A DNA stretch of 64,000 nucleotides, taken from assembly GCF_014837045.1 (NCBI RefSeq), contig NZ_JACSPR010000001.1, positions 213,340 to 277,339 on the forward strand. Direction: 5' to 3'. This document shows, in pieces, positions 54,641 through 62,600 of this stretch. The position numbers and the translations under genes are program-made. Every line of letters begins with the position of its first letter. Positions within the stretch are counted from its first letter, which is position 1. This DNA comes from Corynebacterium gallinarum. GTDB taxonomy: Bacteria; Actinomycetota; Actinomycetes; Mycobacteriales; Mycobacteriaceae. Under the pieces are notes generated by a model. It was not told the DNA's origin, ran no database searches, and was given only the letters and a program-made list of their open reading frames with translations.

Positions 54641-54680
54641 GGGGGCCGGTGAACAGTGCTGTCACTGTTCACCGGCCCCC
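54641..54680. terminator. Bidirectional terminator between GNAT gene and metF
   Basis: A perfect 18-bp stem (54641-54658 with 54663-54680) and CTGT loop between convergent genes. It lacks a T-run but is extremely stable. Confidence 0.85.
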
Positions 54681-54701
54681 TCGTCGTGACGGAGATCTGG
54701 A

Positions 54702-55682
54702 TTACCGCACCGCGTCGTGCCCGTGTTCGGCTCCCCAGGCGGGTGCCATACCCAGATTGTGCAGGACCTCCTGGGTGGCCCGGGTGAAATTCAGGGTCAT
54801 GAAGTGCAGGTCGGGTACCCCCTCTGCGATCAGACGTTCAGCCATCTCCGAGGTGGTCTCGATGCCCACCTTGCGGATCTCATCGCGGTTGGCCTCCTCA
54901 TCACCATTGGCCGCACGGAGGAGTTTCTCCTCTAGGGCCCGCGGAAGGGTGGAACCGGACAGCTCAACCTGGCGACGCACTGAGCGCAGACTGGTGATCG
55001 GCATCAGACCCGGGATGAGGGGTTTGGCCCCATGGACAGGGTCCGCTGCGACCAGCCGGTCCCGGAGCCGGAGGAAATCCTCCACGTCGAAGAACATCTG
55101 GGTGATGGAGTACTCCGCGCCGGCACGCAGCTTGGCCAGGGTGTACCGGGTGTCATTCTCCAGTGACCCCGCCCTGTAGTGCCCCTCCGGGAAGGAGGCG
55201 ATACCGATATCGAAGTGGGAGAATTCCGGGCTGTTCTTGATCATCTGGATCAGTTCCAGGGCGTAGGACATGCCTCCCTCGGAGGTTATCCACTCCCCGA
55301 GGGGATCACCGGGTGGATCCCCCCGCAGCGCCAGCAGGTTGGTTAGCCCGAGTTCCGCATAGCCACGGAGGATCTCCTCCAGTTCCTCAACGGTGTGATC
55401 CACCAGGGTGAGGTGCACGAGGGTGGTCAGTGGCTGGCGGGACAGACGCCGGGCCACGCGGGCGGTGCGCTCACGGGTGGAGCCCCCGGCGCCGTAGGTG
55501 ACGGAGACAAAGGATGCCCCGAGATCGTGGAACACCTCGGCGGCGCGGTAGAGCCGGTTCTCCGCGGCATCATCGCGCGGGGGCATGAATTCAACGGAGA
55601 AGGGCACCCGGCCCGGAACCGGGCGCTTGAGCACCTCACTGATCGACCATTGGGACGAGGCTGAGATGTTTGTTGACGACAT
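54702..55682 (-). CDS. metF: 5,10-methylenetetrahydrofolate reductase
   Basis: MetF makes 5-methyl-THF for methionine synthesis. The 326-residue flavoprotein shows PFSVEFMPPRDD (active-site Glu), SVTYGAGGSTRERT, LLALRGDPPG and GAEYSITQMFFDV, the usual MetF landmarks. ATG 55682 follows TAAGAT (complement of 55691-55696) by 8 nt, so leaderless. Divergent from idsA as in mycobacteria (Rv2172c/Rv2173). I did not find a convincing McbR site (TAGAC-N6-GTCTA) in the gap. Confidence 0.94.
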   Translation of the reverse strand: MSSTNISASSQWSISEVLKRPVPGRVPFSVEFMPPRDDAAENRLYRAAEVFHDLGASFVSVTYGAGGSTRERTARVARRLSRQPLTTLVHLTLVDHTVEELEEILRGYAELGLTNLLALRGDPPGDPLGEWITSEGGMSYALELIQMIKNSPEFSHFDIGIASFPEGHYRAGSLENDTRYTLAKLRAGAEYSITQMFFDVEDFLRLRDRLVAADPVHGAKPLIPGLMPITSLRSVRRQVELSGSTLPRALEEKLLRAANGDEEANRDEIRKVGIETTSEMAERLIAEGVPDLHFMTLNFTRATQEVLHNLGMAPAWGAEHGHDAVR

Positions 55683-55790
55683 GCCTGGGTATCTTATGTT
55701 ATGTAGATGGTCAGGGAGTCAACGCGCCCTGGTTTTCATGCACCCTGCACCTGCCACCGCTGCCACCACTATTTTGGGGAAGGACTCCCT

Positions 55791-56891
55791 TTGAGCACAG
55801 CACATGACCGTGATCTCGACCTCGATCAGATTCCGGATGTCGTACGTGAACGCCTCACCCGCTTCCTGGATGCCCGGGCCGCTGATGTGGCTGCGATCGG
55901 GGGGCCGGTGACCGAGGCGCTCACCTATCTGCGGGACTTCGTGCTCAACGGTGGTAAGCGGATCCGTCCGCTCTACGTCTGGGCCGGTTTCGTTGCGGCG
56001 CAGGGTCCGGAGAGAAGTTCCGAGGACATCAACGCTGTGCTGGACGCAGCCGCCAGCCTGGAATTCATCCAGGCGTGCGCCCTGATCCACGATGACATCA
56101 TCGACTCCTCCGACACTCGTCGCGGTGCCCCCACCGTCCACCGGGCGGTGGAGGCGATGCACGGTGATACCGGTCTGGAGGGCGATGCCACGCACTTCGG
56201 TGAGGCGGTGGCGATTCTCGCCGGTGACATGGCCCTGGTGTGGGCTGAGGACATGCTGCAGGATTCCGGCCTGTCCGCCGAGGCGCTGGCCCGCGCCCGG
56301 GATGCCTGGCGCGGGATGCGCACGGAGGTCATCGGTGGCCAGCTGTTGGATATCTACCTCGAAGCCCAGGCCAGCGAATCCCTGGAGCTGGCCAATTCCG
56401 TCAACCGTTTCAAGACCGCGGCGTACACCATCGAACGCCCCCTCCACCTGGGTGCATCGCTGGCGGGTGGTAATCCGGAGCTGATCGACGCCTTGCGCAG
56501 CTACGGCCGGGACATCGGTATCGCCTTCCAGCTCCGGGATGATCTGCTCGGTGTGTTCGGGGACCCGGAGGTGACCGGAAAGCCCGCGGGCGATGACATC
56601 CGCGAGGGCAAACGCACCGTCCTGCTCGCCCTGGCGCTCCAGCGCGCCGATGCCGGGGATCCGGAGGCAGCCACCGCGATCCGGGCGGCCATCGGGAAGG
56701 TCAGTGACCCGGGGGACATCAACCGGATCGCGGAGCTCATCCGCGCCACCGGTGCCGAGGATGAGGTGGAGCAGCACATCTCCAGGCTCACCGACTCGGG
56801 GCTGGCCCACCTGGATATCGACAGCATCCCGGATGAGGTGCGCACGCAGCTGCGTCACCTGGCCATCAGGGCCACCGAACGCAGGATGTAA
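55791..56891 (+). CDS. idsA: Polyprenyl (geranylgeranyl-type) diphosphate synthase
   Basis: The 366-residue prenyltransferase has both Asp-rich motifs: LIHDDIIDSSDTRRG (first DDxxD-type) and FQLRDDLLGVFGD (second), plus GGKRIRPL. It condenses IPP with allylic diphosphates; the residues before the first motif (about AASLEFIQACALIHDD) suit medium-chain products such as GGPP, but chain length cannot be read reliably. TTG 55791 with GGGGAAGGA upstream is the start; the frame extends to 55707 without support. It feeds carotenoid, quinone or decaprenyl-phosphate lipids and lies 11 nt before mptA. Confidence 0.9.
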   Translation: MSTAHDRDLDLDQIPDVVRERLTRFLDARAADVAAIGGPVTEALTYLRDFVLNGGKRIRPLYVWAGFVAAQGPERSSEDINAVLDAAASLEFIQACALIHDDIIDSSDTRRGAPTVHRAVEAMHGDTGLEGDATHFGEAVAILAGDMALVWAEDMLQDSGLSAEALARARDAWRGMRTEVIGGQLLDIYLEAQASESLELANSVNRFKTAAYTIERPLHLGASLAGGNPELIDALRSYGRDIGIAFQLRDDLLGVFGDPEVTGKPAGDDIREGKRTVLLALALQRADAGDPEAATAIRAAIGKVSDPGDINRIAELIRATGAEDEVEQHISRLTDSGLAHLDIDSIPDEVRTQLRHLAIRATERRM

Positions 56892-56902
56892 CCTCCACCC
56901 CT

Positions 56903-58459
56903 ATGACAACATCGAAACTGACCCGGTCACTCACCAACCCGGTGGTTCTGGGCGCGATCGCCGCCATCGCCCTCACACTGGGGTCCTACGGCGGCGGAGC
57001 CATCCGTTACCGCGGGGGAATCCTGGAGGCCCTGGGTCTGGGGTTCTTCTCCTACGGGCACGGGCAGGGCATCTCCAACACCGTGCTGTTTGTCGGCACC
57101 GTGCTGCTGATCGTGTCCTGGGTTGTGCTCGGGCGGGTGTTGTTCCGGGGGCATATCGACGTCGACAAGCGCACCGCGTTGGTCAAACGCACGCTGTACG
57201 TCACCGTGGGGCCGCTCCTGGTGGCCGCGCCGATGATGTCGCGCGATGTCTATTCCTATCTGATGCAGGGCGCGATGCTTCGCGACGGGTTCGACCCCTA
57301 CACCGAGGGCGCCGCCGTCAACCCCGGCCCCATGCTGCTGGAGGTCTCCCACGACTGGCGCAACACCACCACGCCGTACGGCCCACTGCACCTGTGGATC
57401 GGGGAGATGGTCACCACCGTCGTCGGCGACAATGTGACCGCCGGCGTGTTCGCGTACAAGATCCTCTCCACCGCCGGTTTCGTCGCCATCGCCTGGGCGG
57501 TCTCCGCGATCGCCGGCCACTTCGGCGCCGACCGCGCGGTGGCCCTCTGGCTGGGCGTGGCCAACCCCGTGATGATCATCCACATGATCGGTGGGATGCA
57601 CAATGAATCCATGATGGTGGGCATGGTCAGCGTGGGTCTGCTCCTGGCGTTGAAACGTCGCTTCGCCCTCGGTGTCGCGCTCATCGCCGTGGCGGTCTCA
57701 CTCAAGGCCACCGCGGCCATCGCCCTGCCGTTCGTGGTCTGGATCGGCATGCATCAGCTGGCGGAGATGCTGGCCAACCGCCGCACCGGCCTCACCGCCC
57801 CAGCAGCAGCCGAGGATTCCTCCGAGGGCTCCTCCCCCACCCCAGGGCAGCAACTGCTGGCATTCTTCGCCACCGGTGCCGTGGGCGTGCTCATCACCGG
57901 CGTGGTGGTCAGCGCCATCACGTGGGCATCCGGGGCGTCCTGGGGCTGGATCAGTGAGATCAGTGGCAATTCGAAGGTGATCAACCCCCTGGCGTTCCCC
58001 TCCCTCATCGCGGGCCTGGTGTCCATGGTGGCGGGTGTCTTCACCGATGACTTCAACTACAACGCGGTGGTGGGTGTGCTGCGCACCGTGTCCATGGTGA
58101 TCATGCTCATCGGCCTGGTGGTGTGCTGGTGGCTGTTCCGCCAGAATGCCCGGCGCGCGGTCATGGGCACCGCCGCCGCCTACGCGGTGGCGTTCGTGTT
58201 CAACTCCGTCACCCTGCCGTGGTACTACGCCAGCCTGATCTCCCTGCTGGGTACGTTCCGCCCGCCGTTGTGGTTGATCAGGTTGGCGGCCGGGGCGTCG
58301 GTGTTCGTCGCCCTCATGTTCACCGGTAGCGGCAACCACCAGCTGTTCAATATCCCGATGGTGATCATCGGTCTGGTGTTGGGATGGGTCGCGGTGCTGG
58401 TCATCTTCGAGGAGAAACCCCTCCGGGCGGCCGCGCCGGAGCCTGTGGATAGCAGGTAG
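56903..58459 (+). CDS. mptA: Alpha-1,6-mannosyltransferase MptA
   Basis: A 518-residue GT-C membrane enzyme with about thirteen helices. Context (idsA upstream; Rv2175c homologue and pknL downstream) equals the mycobacterial Rv2173-Rv2174-Rv2175c-Rv2176c block, where Rv2174 is MptA; C. glutamicum MptA extends the alpha-1,6-mannan backbone of lipomannan using polyprenyl-phosphomannose. Visible: the first extracytoplasmic loop AAPMMSRDVYSYLMQG with the GT-C acidic residue, HDWRNTTTPYGPLHLWI, and GGMHNESMMVG. It probably forms an operon with idsA. Confidence 0.88.
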   Translation: MTTSKLTRSLTNPVVLGAIAAIALTLGSYGGGAIRYRGGILEALGLGFFSYGHGQGISNTVLFVGTVLLIVSWVVLGRVLFRGHIDVDKRTALVKRTLYVTVGPLLVAAPMMSRDVYSYLMQGAMLRDGFDPYTEGAAVNPGPMLLEVSHDWRNTTTPYGPLHLWIGEMVTTVVGDNVTAGVFAYKILSTAGFVAIAWAVSAIAGHFGADRAVALWLGVANPVMIIHMIGGMHNESMMVGMVSVGLLLALKRRFALGVALIAVAVSLKATAAIALPFVVWIGMHQLAEMLANRRTGLTAPAAAEDSSEGSSPTPGQQLLAFFATGAVGVLITGVVVSAITWASGASWGWISEISGNSKVINPLAFPSLIAGLVSMVAGVFTDDFNYNAVVGVLRTVSMVIMLIGLVVCWWLFRQNARRAVMGTAAAYAVAFVFNSVTLPWYYASLISLLGTFRPPLWLIRLAAGASVFVALMFTGSGNHQLFNIPMVIIGLVLGWVAVLVIFEEKPLRAAAPEPVDSR

Positions 58460-58482
58460 GGCATCCGCAGCGGGACGCGAAA

Positions 58483-58542
58483 CCGACGGCGCCCACCTCC
58501 TTTTCCACGGGGATTCCGTGTGGGGGAGGTGGGCGCCGTCGG
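58483..58542. terminator. Bidirectional terminator between mptA and the Rv2175c homologue
   Basis: An 18-bp perfect stem (CCGACGGCGCCCACCTCC at 58483-58500 and complement at 58525-58542) with a 24-nt loop that starts with TTTTCC. Lies between convergent genes. Confidence 0.8.
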
Positions 58543-58571
58543 CGGTTGTGCGGAGCTACCGGCAGTGGCCG

Positions 58572-58943
58572 TTAGAGAGCCATGGACTGCGCGCGGCGCA
58601 TGACCTCGCGGGCCAGCTGCCCGTGCAGTGCGTCGATGGGACGCCCGGGCAGGGTGTCATCCGGGGTGAACAGGAAGGTCAGGATCTCCTCATCGGAGTA
58701 GCCACCATCGGCCAACAGGGCGATGACACCGGGGATGAAACGGTTGGTGTTGTCCTTCTTCCTGCTGAAGAACGCCTCCGGAACATAGCGGACACCATCG
58801 CGCTGCACGGCGATGATCTTGTGTTCATTGAGCAGGTCCATCACCTTGGTGACCACAATGCCGAGGCGGTCAGCCACCTCCGGCAGGGTCAGCAGGGGTT
58901 CATCGGCAGGCAGGACATCTCGGGATACGTGTTTTGAACTCAC
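58572..58943 (-). CDS. Rv2175c-like DNA-binding protein
   Basis: A 123-residue protein with a winged-helix DNA-binding start (LPEVADRLGIVVTKVMDLLNEHKI, about residues 19-42, then VQRDGVRYVPEAFF) and a C-terminal helical domain. Mycobacterial Rv2175c, encoded next to pknL, binds DNA and is a PknL substrate; its phosphorylated Thr is near the N-terminus. The homologue here has only Ser at 2, 3 and 7 and Thr19 (LLTLPEV) as nearby candidates. GTG 58943 follows TAGATT by 6 nt (leaderless) and is divergent from pknL with a 100-nt shared region. Confidence 0.88.
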   Translation of the reverse strand: MSSKHVSRDVLPADEPLLTLPEVADRLGIVVTKVMDLLNEHKIIAVQRDGVRYVPEAFFSRKKDNTNRFIPGVIALLADGGYSDEEILTFLFTPDDTLPGRPIDALHGQLAREVMRRAQSMAL

Positions 58944-59043
58944 AGGTTCAATCTAGCGTCTCGGCACCCCATCAGTGAAGTGCACGACGCGGGCAGGGGT
59001 TGTCACTACCACTTTTCGCGCCCGTTGATTCATACTGGTTGCC

Positions 59044-61251
59044 ATGGTGAATTTGAGGGTCGGGGACGTTTTAGAGGACAGGTACCGGATTGAAACCCCC
59101 ATCGCGCGGGGTGGAATGTCAACGGTGTACCGCTGCATCGACCTCCGTCTGGGCCGTTCCGTGGCCGTGAAGGTCATGGATGCCGCCTACGTCAACGATC
59201 CGGTATTCCGCCAGCGTTTCCGCCGGGAGGCCCGCTCGATGGCGCAGCTCTCCCACCCCAACCTGGTCAATGTGTTCGACTTCTCCTCCTCCGGTGACCA
59301 CGCCTTCATCGTCATGGAGCTCATCACGGGTGGCACCCTCCGTGAGCTGCTGGCGGAACGTGGCCCCATGCCTCCCCATGCCGCCACCGGTGTGATACGC
59401 GGGGTGCTCACCGGTCTGGCCGCCGCACACCGGGCAGGTATGGTCCACCGCGACATCAAACCCGACAATGTGCTGATCACCCGTGACCACCGGGTCAAAC
59501 TCTCGGATTTCGGTCTGGTGCGCGCCGCCTCCGCCGGGCAGTCCAGGGATGACCAGATTGTGGGCACGGTTGCCTACCTCTCCCCCGAGCAGGTCGAGGG
59601 CACCGAGATCGGTCCCGCCAGCGACGTGTACTCCGCCGGCATCGTGCTCTTCGAGCTCCTCACCGGCACCACCCCCTTCGAGGGCGCCGATGACATGGAG
59701 CACGCCTATGCCCGCCTCACCGAGGTGGTCCCCGCGCCGAGTTCGCTTATCGACGGCATCCCCTCACTCGTCGATGCCCTGGTGGCCACGGCGACAGCTC
59801 TCAACCCCGATGACCGCTTCAGCGATGCCTCCGAGTTCCTCACCGCCATGGAGGATGTGTCGCGTGAACTCAACCTGCCCGGCTTCAAGGTCCCCGCACC
59901 GGTGTCCTCCGCGGCCAACCGTGCCGACGCCGCGGTCCCGGAGGCCCAGCCCACCGACATGTTCACCACCCATCTGCCCCAGATCCACCAGGCGGATGAC
60001 ACCTCGGTGATCCCACTGCAGGCCAATCCCAACAGCAATGAGACCTCCATCCTGCCCGCACACCCCGAACCACCCGGTGGTGTTCCGGTGCCGGTGCCGG
60101 AACCCCCGCCACCTGCGCTCCAACCGGAGGGGGGCTCCGTTCCCGCATCTGAACAGATGGACATCCAACCGGTGACCAACCGGTCGAAGGCGAAACTGGC
60201 GGTGTGGATCGCCCTGGTCACGCTCCTGATCGCCGGGGTGGCCCTCGGCGGGTGGTGGTTTGGTTCCGGGCGCTACGGTGACATCCCCCAGGTCCTCGGC
60301 CTGGACGAGTACCAGGCCGTGGCCGTGGTGGAGGAGGCGGGGTTCACCCCCGTGACCGACACCCGCTACCACAACGAGGTTCCCGACGGATCGATCATTG
60401 GAACTGATCCGTCTTTTGGTGAGCGCCTTCCTCGCGGCGAGGATGTCACCATCCTCGTCTCCCAGGGGCGTCCCGTTGTACCGGATCTCGGCGAGGACCG
60501 ATCCGTGGACACCGTCCGTGCCGCCCTGGAGGATCGCACCTTCGTCTGGGTGGACGCGCCGGGAAAATACTCCGATGACATCCCGGAGGGACAGGTGGCA
60601 TCCACCACCCCTCCGTCCGGCACCGACCTGGACATCGGTTCCCCCGTGCAGGTGCACCTGAGCCGTGGCCCCGCCCCCGTGGCCATCCCCGATGTCTCCG
60701 GCATGGGCGTGGATCAGGCCACCCGCGTGCTGGAGAACGCCGGCATCAACGTCGAACGGGTCGAGGAGGCCTTCGATTCCGACACCCCCCGGGGCCGGGT
60801 GTTCGCCACCTCCCCCGACATCGCCTCCGAGGTCAGTCGGGGTGATGAGATCGTGCTGCGGGTGTCCAATGCCATCGAGGTGCCCGACGTGCTGGGCATG
60901 CGGGAGGATGACGCGCTGGAGGCCCTGGCGGAGGCGGGGGTGACGGTGGCGTCGACAAGCACCGTTGAGGGGGAGGCCGCGCGCACCGCGGACACCGTGG
61001 TCGCCATCTCCCCCGAGGCCGGGGAGCTCATCAACCCCGCCGACCCCCAGGTCACCCTGGGGCTCGCCGGCCAGGTGGAGGTGCCGAGTCTGCTCGGTCG
61101 CCGTGTGGATGAGGCCCGCGAGGACCTCGAGGACATCGGTCTGGTCCTGGTGACCGGTGACTATGATGATGACGACCGGATCCTGACCCAGTCCCCGCGT
61201 GCCCGGTCCGCGGTTCCGGCCGGCAGCGACGTGGAAGTGAGAGCTCTCTAA
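59044..61251 (+). CDS. pknL: Ser/Thr protein kinase PknL with PASTA repeats
   Basis: A receptor-like kinase of 735 residues. Kinase domain: glycine loop IARGGMSTVY (20-29), Lys43 in VAVKV, catalytic HRDIKPDN (135-142), DFG (155-157). A Pro/Asn-rich juxtamembrane linker (about 285-375), one membrane helix (about 385-405), then five PASTA-like domains (each beginning near IPQV, VPDL, IPDV, VPDV, VPSL). PASTA domains bind muropeptides or lipid II outside the cell, so PknL may tie wall state to cytoplasmic targets such as the Rv2175c-like protein. CATACT at 59031-59036 ends 7 nt before ATG 59044 (leaderless). Confidence 0.94.
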   Translation: MVNLRVGDVLEDRYRIETPIARGGMSTVYRCIDLRLGRSVAVKVMDAAYVNDPVFRQRFRREARSMAQLSHPNLVNVFDFSSSGDHAFIVMELITGGTLRELLAERGPMPPHAATGVIRGVLTGLAAAHRAGMVHRDIKPDNVLITRDHRVKLSDFGLVRAASAGQSRDDQIVGTVAYLSPEQVEGTEIGPASDVYSAGIVLFELLTGTTPFEGADDMEHAYARLTEVVPAPSSLIDGIPSLVDALVATATALNPDDRFSDASEFLTAMEDVSRELNLPGFKVPAPVSSAANRADAAVPEAQPTDMFTTHLPQIHQADDTSVIPLQANPNSNETSILPAHPEPPGGVPVPVPEPPPPALQPEGGSVPASEQMDIQPVTNRSKAKLAVWIALVTLLIAGVALGGWWFGSGRYGDIPQVLGLDEYQAVAVVEEAGFTPVTDTRYHNEVPDGSIIGTDPSFGERLPRGEDVTILVSQGRPVVPDLGEDRSVDTVRAALEDRTFVWVDAPGKYSDDIPEGQVASTTPPSGTDLDIGSPVQVHLSRGPAPVAIPDVSGMGVDQATRVLENAGINVERVEEAFDSDTPRGRVFATSPDIASEVSRGDEIVLRVSNAIEVPDVLGMREDDALEALAEAGVTVASTSTVEGEAARTADTVVAISPEAGELINPADPQVTLGLAGQVEVPSLLGRRVDEAREDLEDIGLVLVTGDYDDDDRILTQSPRARSAVPAGSDVEVRAL

Positions 61252-62469
61252 GTGCACCCTGATATAAACACCGGTGTTCGTTGGGCACCGGTGGTGTCCT
61301 GGGTGATCGTCGCAGCTGTGACGGTCGGCGTGTCCCTCAACACGGAGCTGCGGTGGCGGTATCTGCTGGATATGCATGTCTATATCCAGGGAGCCGAGCA
61401 TTTCTGGACGGGAACCGACCTCTACGGCACCTTCTTCCCCACCCGGAATGAGGGCCTACCCTTCACCTATCCACCCTTCGGGGCGATTGTGTTCACTCCG
61501 TTGTGGTTGCTCACCGAGGCGATCGGGCAGACCGCCACAGAACGGGTGTTCACCCTGGTATCGGTGACGATGCTGTGGCTGGTGGCCCGGACCCTGGCAC
61601 ACGCTGTTCCCGTCGGCAAACACCGTGTGAAGGTCTCGGTGATGCTGGTGGTGTTGATGTGCAGCCTGCCCGTGATGAGCACGCTTGACCTCGGTCAGAT
61701 CAACACCGTCCTCATGGCGCTCGTGATCACTGACGTGGGCAGGTTGTTCCCCCGGATTCCCCTCGGGCTGCTCACGGGTATCGCCGCCGCCATCAAACTC
61801 ACCCCACTGGTATTCGGGTTGTATTTCCTGATCCTGTGGATCACGAGGAGAAAACCAGCAGGCCTGATCGGCATGGGGACCGGATTCCTCGGTGCCACCG
61901 GGCTGGCCTGGTTGTTCAACCCCGGGGCCTCGGTCACCTACTGGACGCAGACCCTCTTCTCCTCCAACCGGATCGGTGAACCCTGGTACGCCAAGAATGC
62001 CTCCATCCGGGGCCTGCTGGCACGATTCCCCGACCTGGAGGCAGCCTCGCTGCTGTGGGGCCTGTCCGTGCTCATCGTGATCGCCGCGGTGGCCGTGGCC
62101 GTGCTCCGGGTTCTGCGTTCCGGGGACACCCCCCTCCACCATCTGCTGGCCATCACCCTGGTCGCCCTGATCTCCCTGTTGTGTTCCCCGGTGAGCTGGC
62201 ATCACCACTGGGTGTGGCTGGGCCCCCTGGCGATCTGTCTCTGGTTCACCGGCCACCGGTTCCTGGCCGTGTGGGCGGTGTTCTCCCAGACCTTCGGTGC
62301 CTTCCACATGTTCCTGCCCAGCTCCGGTGGAGTCGAATTCTTCTGGAATCCGCTCGAGCACCTCCTGGCCACCCACTACCTGTGGTTCTCGCTCATCGTG
62401 CTGGTCTGCGTGATGATCCGCCCGACCGTCGACCGGGGTGTGAAACCGCGCGTGGGGCTGCCCGATTGA
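61252..62469 (+). CDS. GT87 family (GT-C) mannosyltransferase
   Basis: The 405-residue membrane protein has about ten helices, an early extracytoplasmic loop with the acidic residue (LLDMHVYIQGAEHF, about 38-51) and PFTYPPFGAIVF, LDLGQINTVLMAL, IAAAIKLTPLVF and SPVSWHHHWVW, landmarks of GT87 enzymes such as Rv2181/MptC and PimE. These use polyprenyl-phosphomannose to add mannose to lipoglycans. GTG 61252 abuts the pknL TAA directly, so it is cotranscribed and probably coupled with pknL. Linkage made is unknown. Confidence 0.85.
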   Translation: MHPDINTGVRWAPVVSWVIVAAVTVGVSLNTELRWRYLLDMHVYIQGAEHFWTGTDLYGTFFPTRNEGLPFTYPPFGAIVFTPLWLLTEAIGQTATERVFTLVSVTMLWLVARTLAHAVPVGKHRVKVSVMLVVLMCSLPVMSTLDLGQINTVLMALVITDVGRLFPRIPLGLLTGIAAAIKLTPLVFGLYFLILWITRRKPAGLIGMGTGFLGATGLAWLFNPGASVTYWTQTLFSSNRIGEPWYAKNASIRGLLARFPDLEAASLLWGLSVLIVIAAVAVAVLRVLRSGDTPLHHLLAITLVALISLLCSPVSWHHHWVWLGPLAICLWFTGHRFLAVWAVFSQTFGAFHMFLPSSGGVEFFWNPLEHLLATHYLWFSLIVLVCVMIRPTVDRGVKPRVGLPD

Positions 62470-62495
62470 GCTCTCCTCCGCGTCCCCAATATAAT
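62466..62495 (+). promoter_or_regulatory. Consensus promoter before the second GT87 gene
   Basis: TTGAGC (62466-62471), 18-nt spacer, perfect TATAAT (62490-62495). The -35 overlaps the stop codon of the first GT87 gene. Confidence 0.7.
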
Positions 62496-62504
62496 CAGTC
62501 AGTT

Positions 62505-62580
62505 ATGCATCACCGGGGCCCCTCCCGATGATGTCCGCCGTGGCGGTGCTCTCCCCGGATATCCGGATGCACCGCCCCCA
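62505..62580 (+). promoter_or_regulatory. Leader with short peptide and hairpin
   Basis: An eight-codon frame, MHHRGPSR (ATG 62505, TGA 62529-62531), begins 9 nt after the -10. It is followed by an 8-bp stem GGCGGTGC (62542-62549) / GCACCGCC (62569-62576) enclosing the palindrome CCGGATATCCGG (62555-62566), then the RBS GGGAAGGA (62581-62588). CCTCCC in the peptide frame (62521-62526) could also pair with that RBS. Regulation is inferred from shape only. Confidence 0.4.
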
Positions 62581-62600
62581 GGGAAGGATCTCAACCACCG

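Noticed and set aside
55683..55790. McbR operator between metF and idsA
   Set aside because: I looked for TAGAC-N6-GTCTA; only TAGAT...GAGTC at non-matching spacing is present.
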